Assembly: GCA_963629395.1 (NCBI GenBank)
Contig: CAVGIV010000044.1
Location: 1 to 23,471 of the forward strand
Direction: 5' to 3'
DNA: 23,471 nt
Source of the DNA: CAG-791 sp963629395
GTDB taxonomy: Bacteria > Bacillota > Clostridia > Lachnospirales > Lachnospiraceae
Shown in pieces: positions 23,461 to 23,471 of this stretch. A model generated the notes under the pieces. It did no database searches. It worked only from the letters and a program-made list of their open reading frames with translations, and was not told the origin of the DNA. Position numbers and translations under genes: made by a program. Numbering within the stretch: position 1 is the first letter of the stretch; each line of letters begins with the position of its first letter.

Positions 23461-23471
23461 AAATTTGCTTG

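Larger units (their letters stand above)
23159..23471. other. Gene-free, hairpin-rich right end
   Basis: This 313-base stretch upstream of recD2 holds the right copy of the 72-bp repeat (23243-23314) and a run of further hairpins to the window edge. The only sizeable frames are translated repeats. A weak promoter candidate for recD2 sits at the repeat edge. No gene is seen. Confidence 0.7.

Noticed and set aside
1..23471. CRISPR array, prophage or transposon
   Set aside because: No regular direct repeats with spacers, no phage structural genes and no transposase or integrase frames. The end repeats have no visible mobility gene.

Overview
The window looks like chromosomal core-genome DNA from an anaerobic Firmicute, most likely a Lachnospiraceae-type member of Clostridia. 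The basis is gene content and order: rqcP-divIC-tilS-hpt-ftsH, cdaA-cdaR-glmM, HPr with a regulatory Ser46, archaeal-type ProRS and RecD2. Base composition is moderate to high GC by eye. Every supported gene lies on the minus strand, so transcription runs from high to low coordinates. I see no rRNA, tRNA, CRISPR array, prophage or transposase.

In transcription order, the right end (23159-23471) is gene-free and packed with hairpins. It includes a 72-bp sequence whose exact reverse complement forms the left window edge (1-72). Next is a probable long operon: recD2 (DNA helicase), a ComF-like phosphoribosyltransferase, two unrecognised membrane proteins, cdaA and cdaR (cyclic di-AMP synthesis and its regulator), and glmM (cell-wall amino sugar). 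ptsH (HPr) follows under its own likely promoter and ends in a clear terminator. A second group is leuA, a hotdog thioesterase, proS and cca. hup (HU) is a separate unit with its own promoter and terminator. A third group is rqcP, divIC, tilS, hpt and ftsH, with short overlaps from divIC onward. fba has its own promoter and terminator, and ptsI (PTS enzyme I) lies just beyond that terminator.

The most striking feature is in ptsI. A 688-bp internal segment occurs twice in direct tandem, apparently without differences. Because 688 is not a multiple of 3, the reading frame breaks. Removing one copy restores an uninterrupted 554-residue enzyme I. This could be a real, reversible inactivating duplication or an assembly error.

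Other points of interest are: arrays of palindromes with unlike stems at the right end and between rqcP and divIC; the absence of yabP, yabQ and spoIIE from the rqcP-to-tilS interval, which suggests a non-sporulating lineage; a terminator and a T-box-like nonamer directly before ptsI; a comF start that suggests a one-base slip in an A tract or a non-ATG start; and the unknown membrane proteins in the c-di-AMP operon. I did not find a clearly new multi-gene system. The best candidates for something undescribed are the palindromic repeat family and the two cda-linked membrane proteins.
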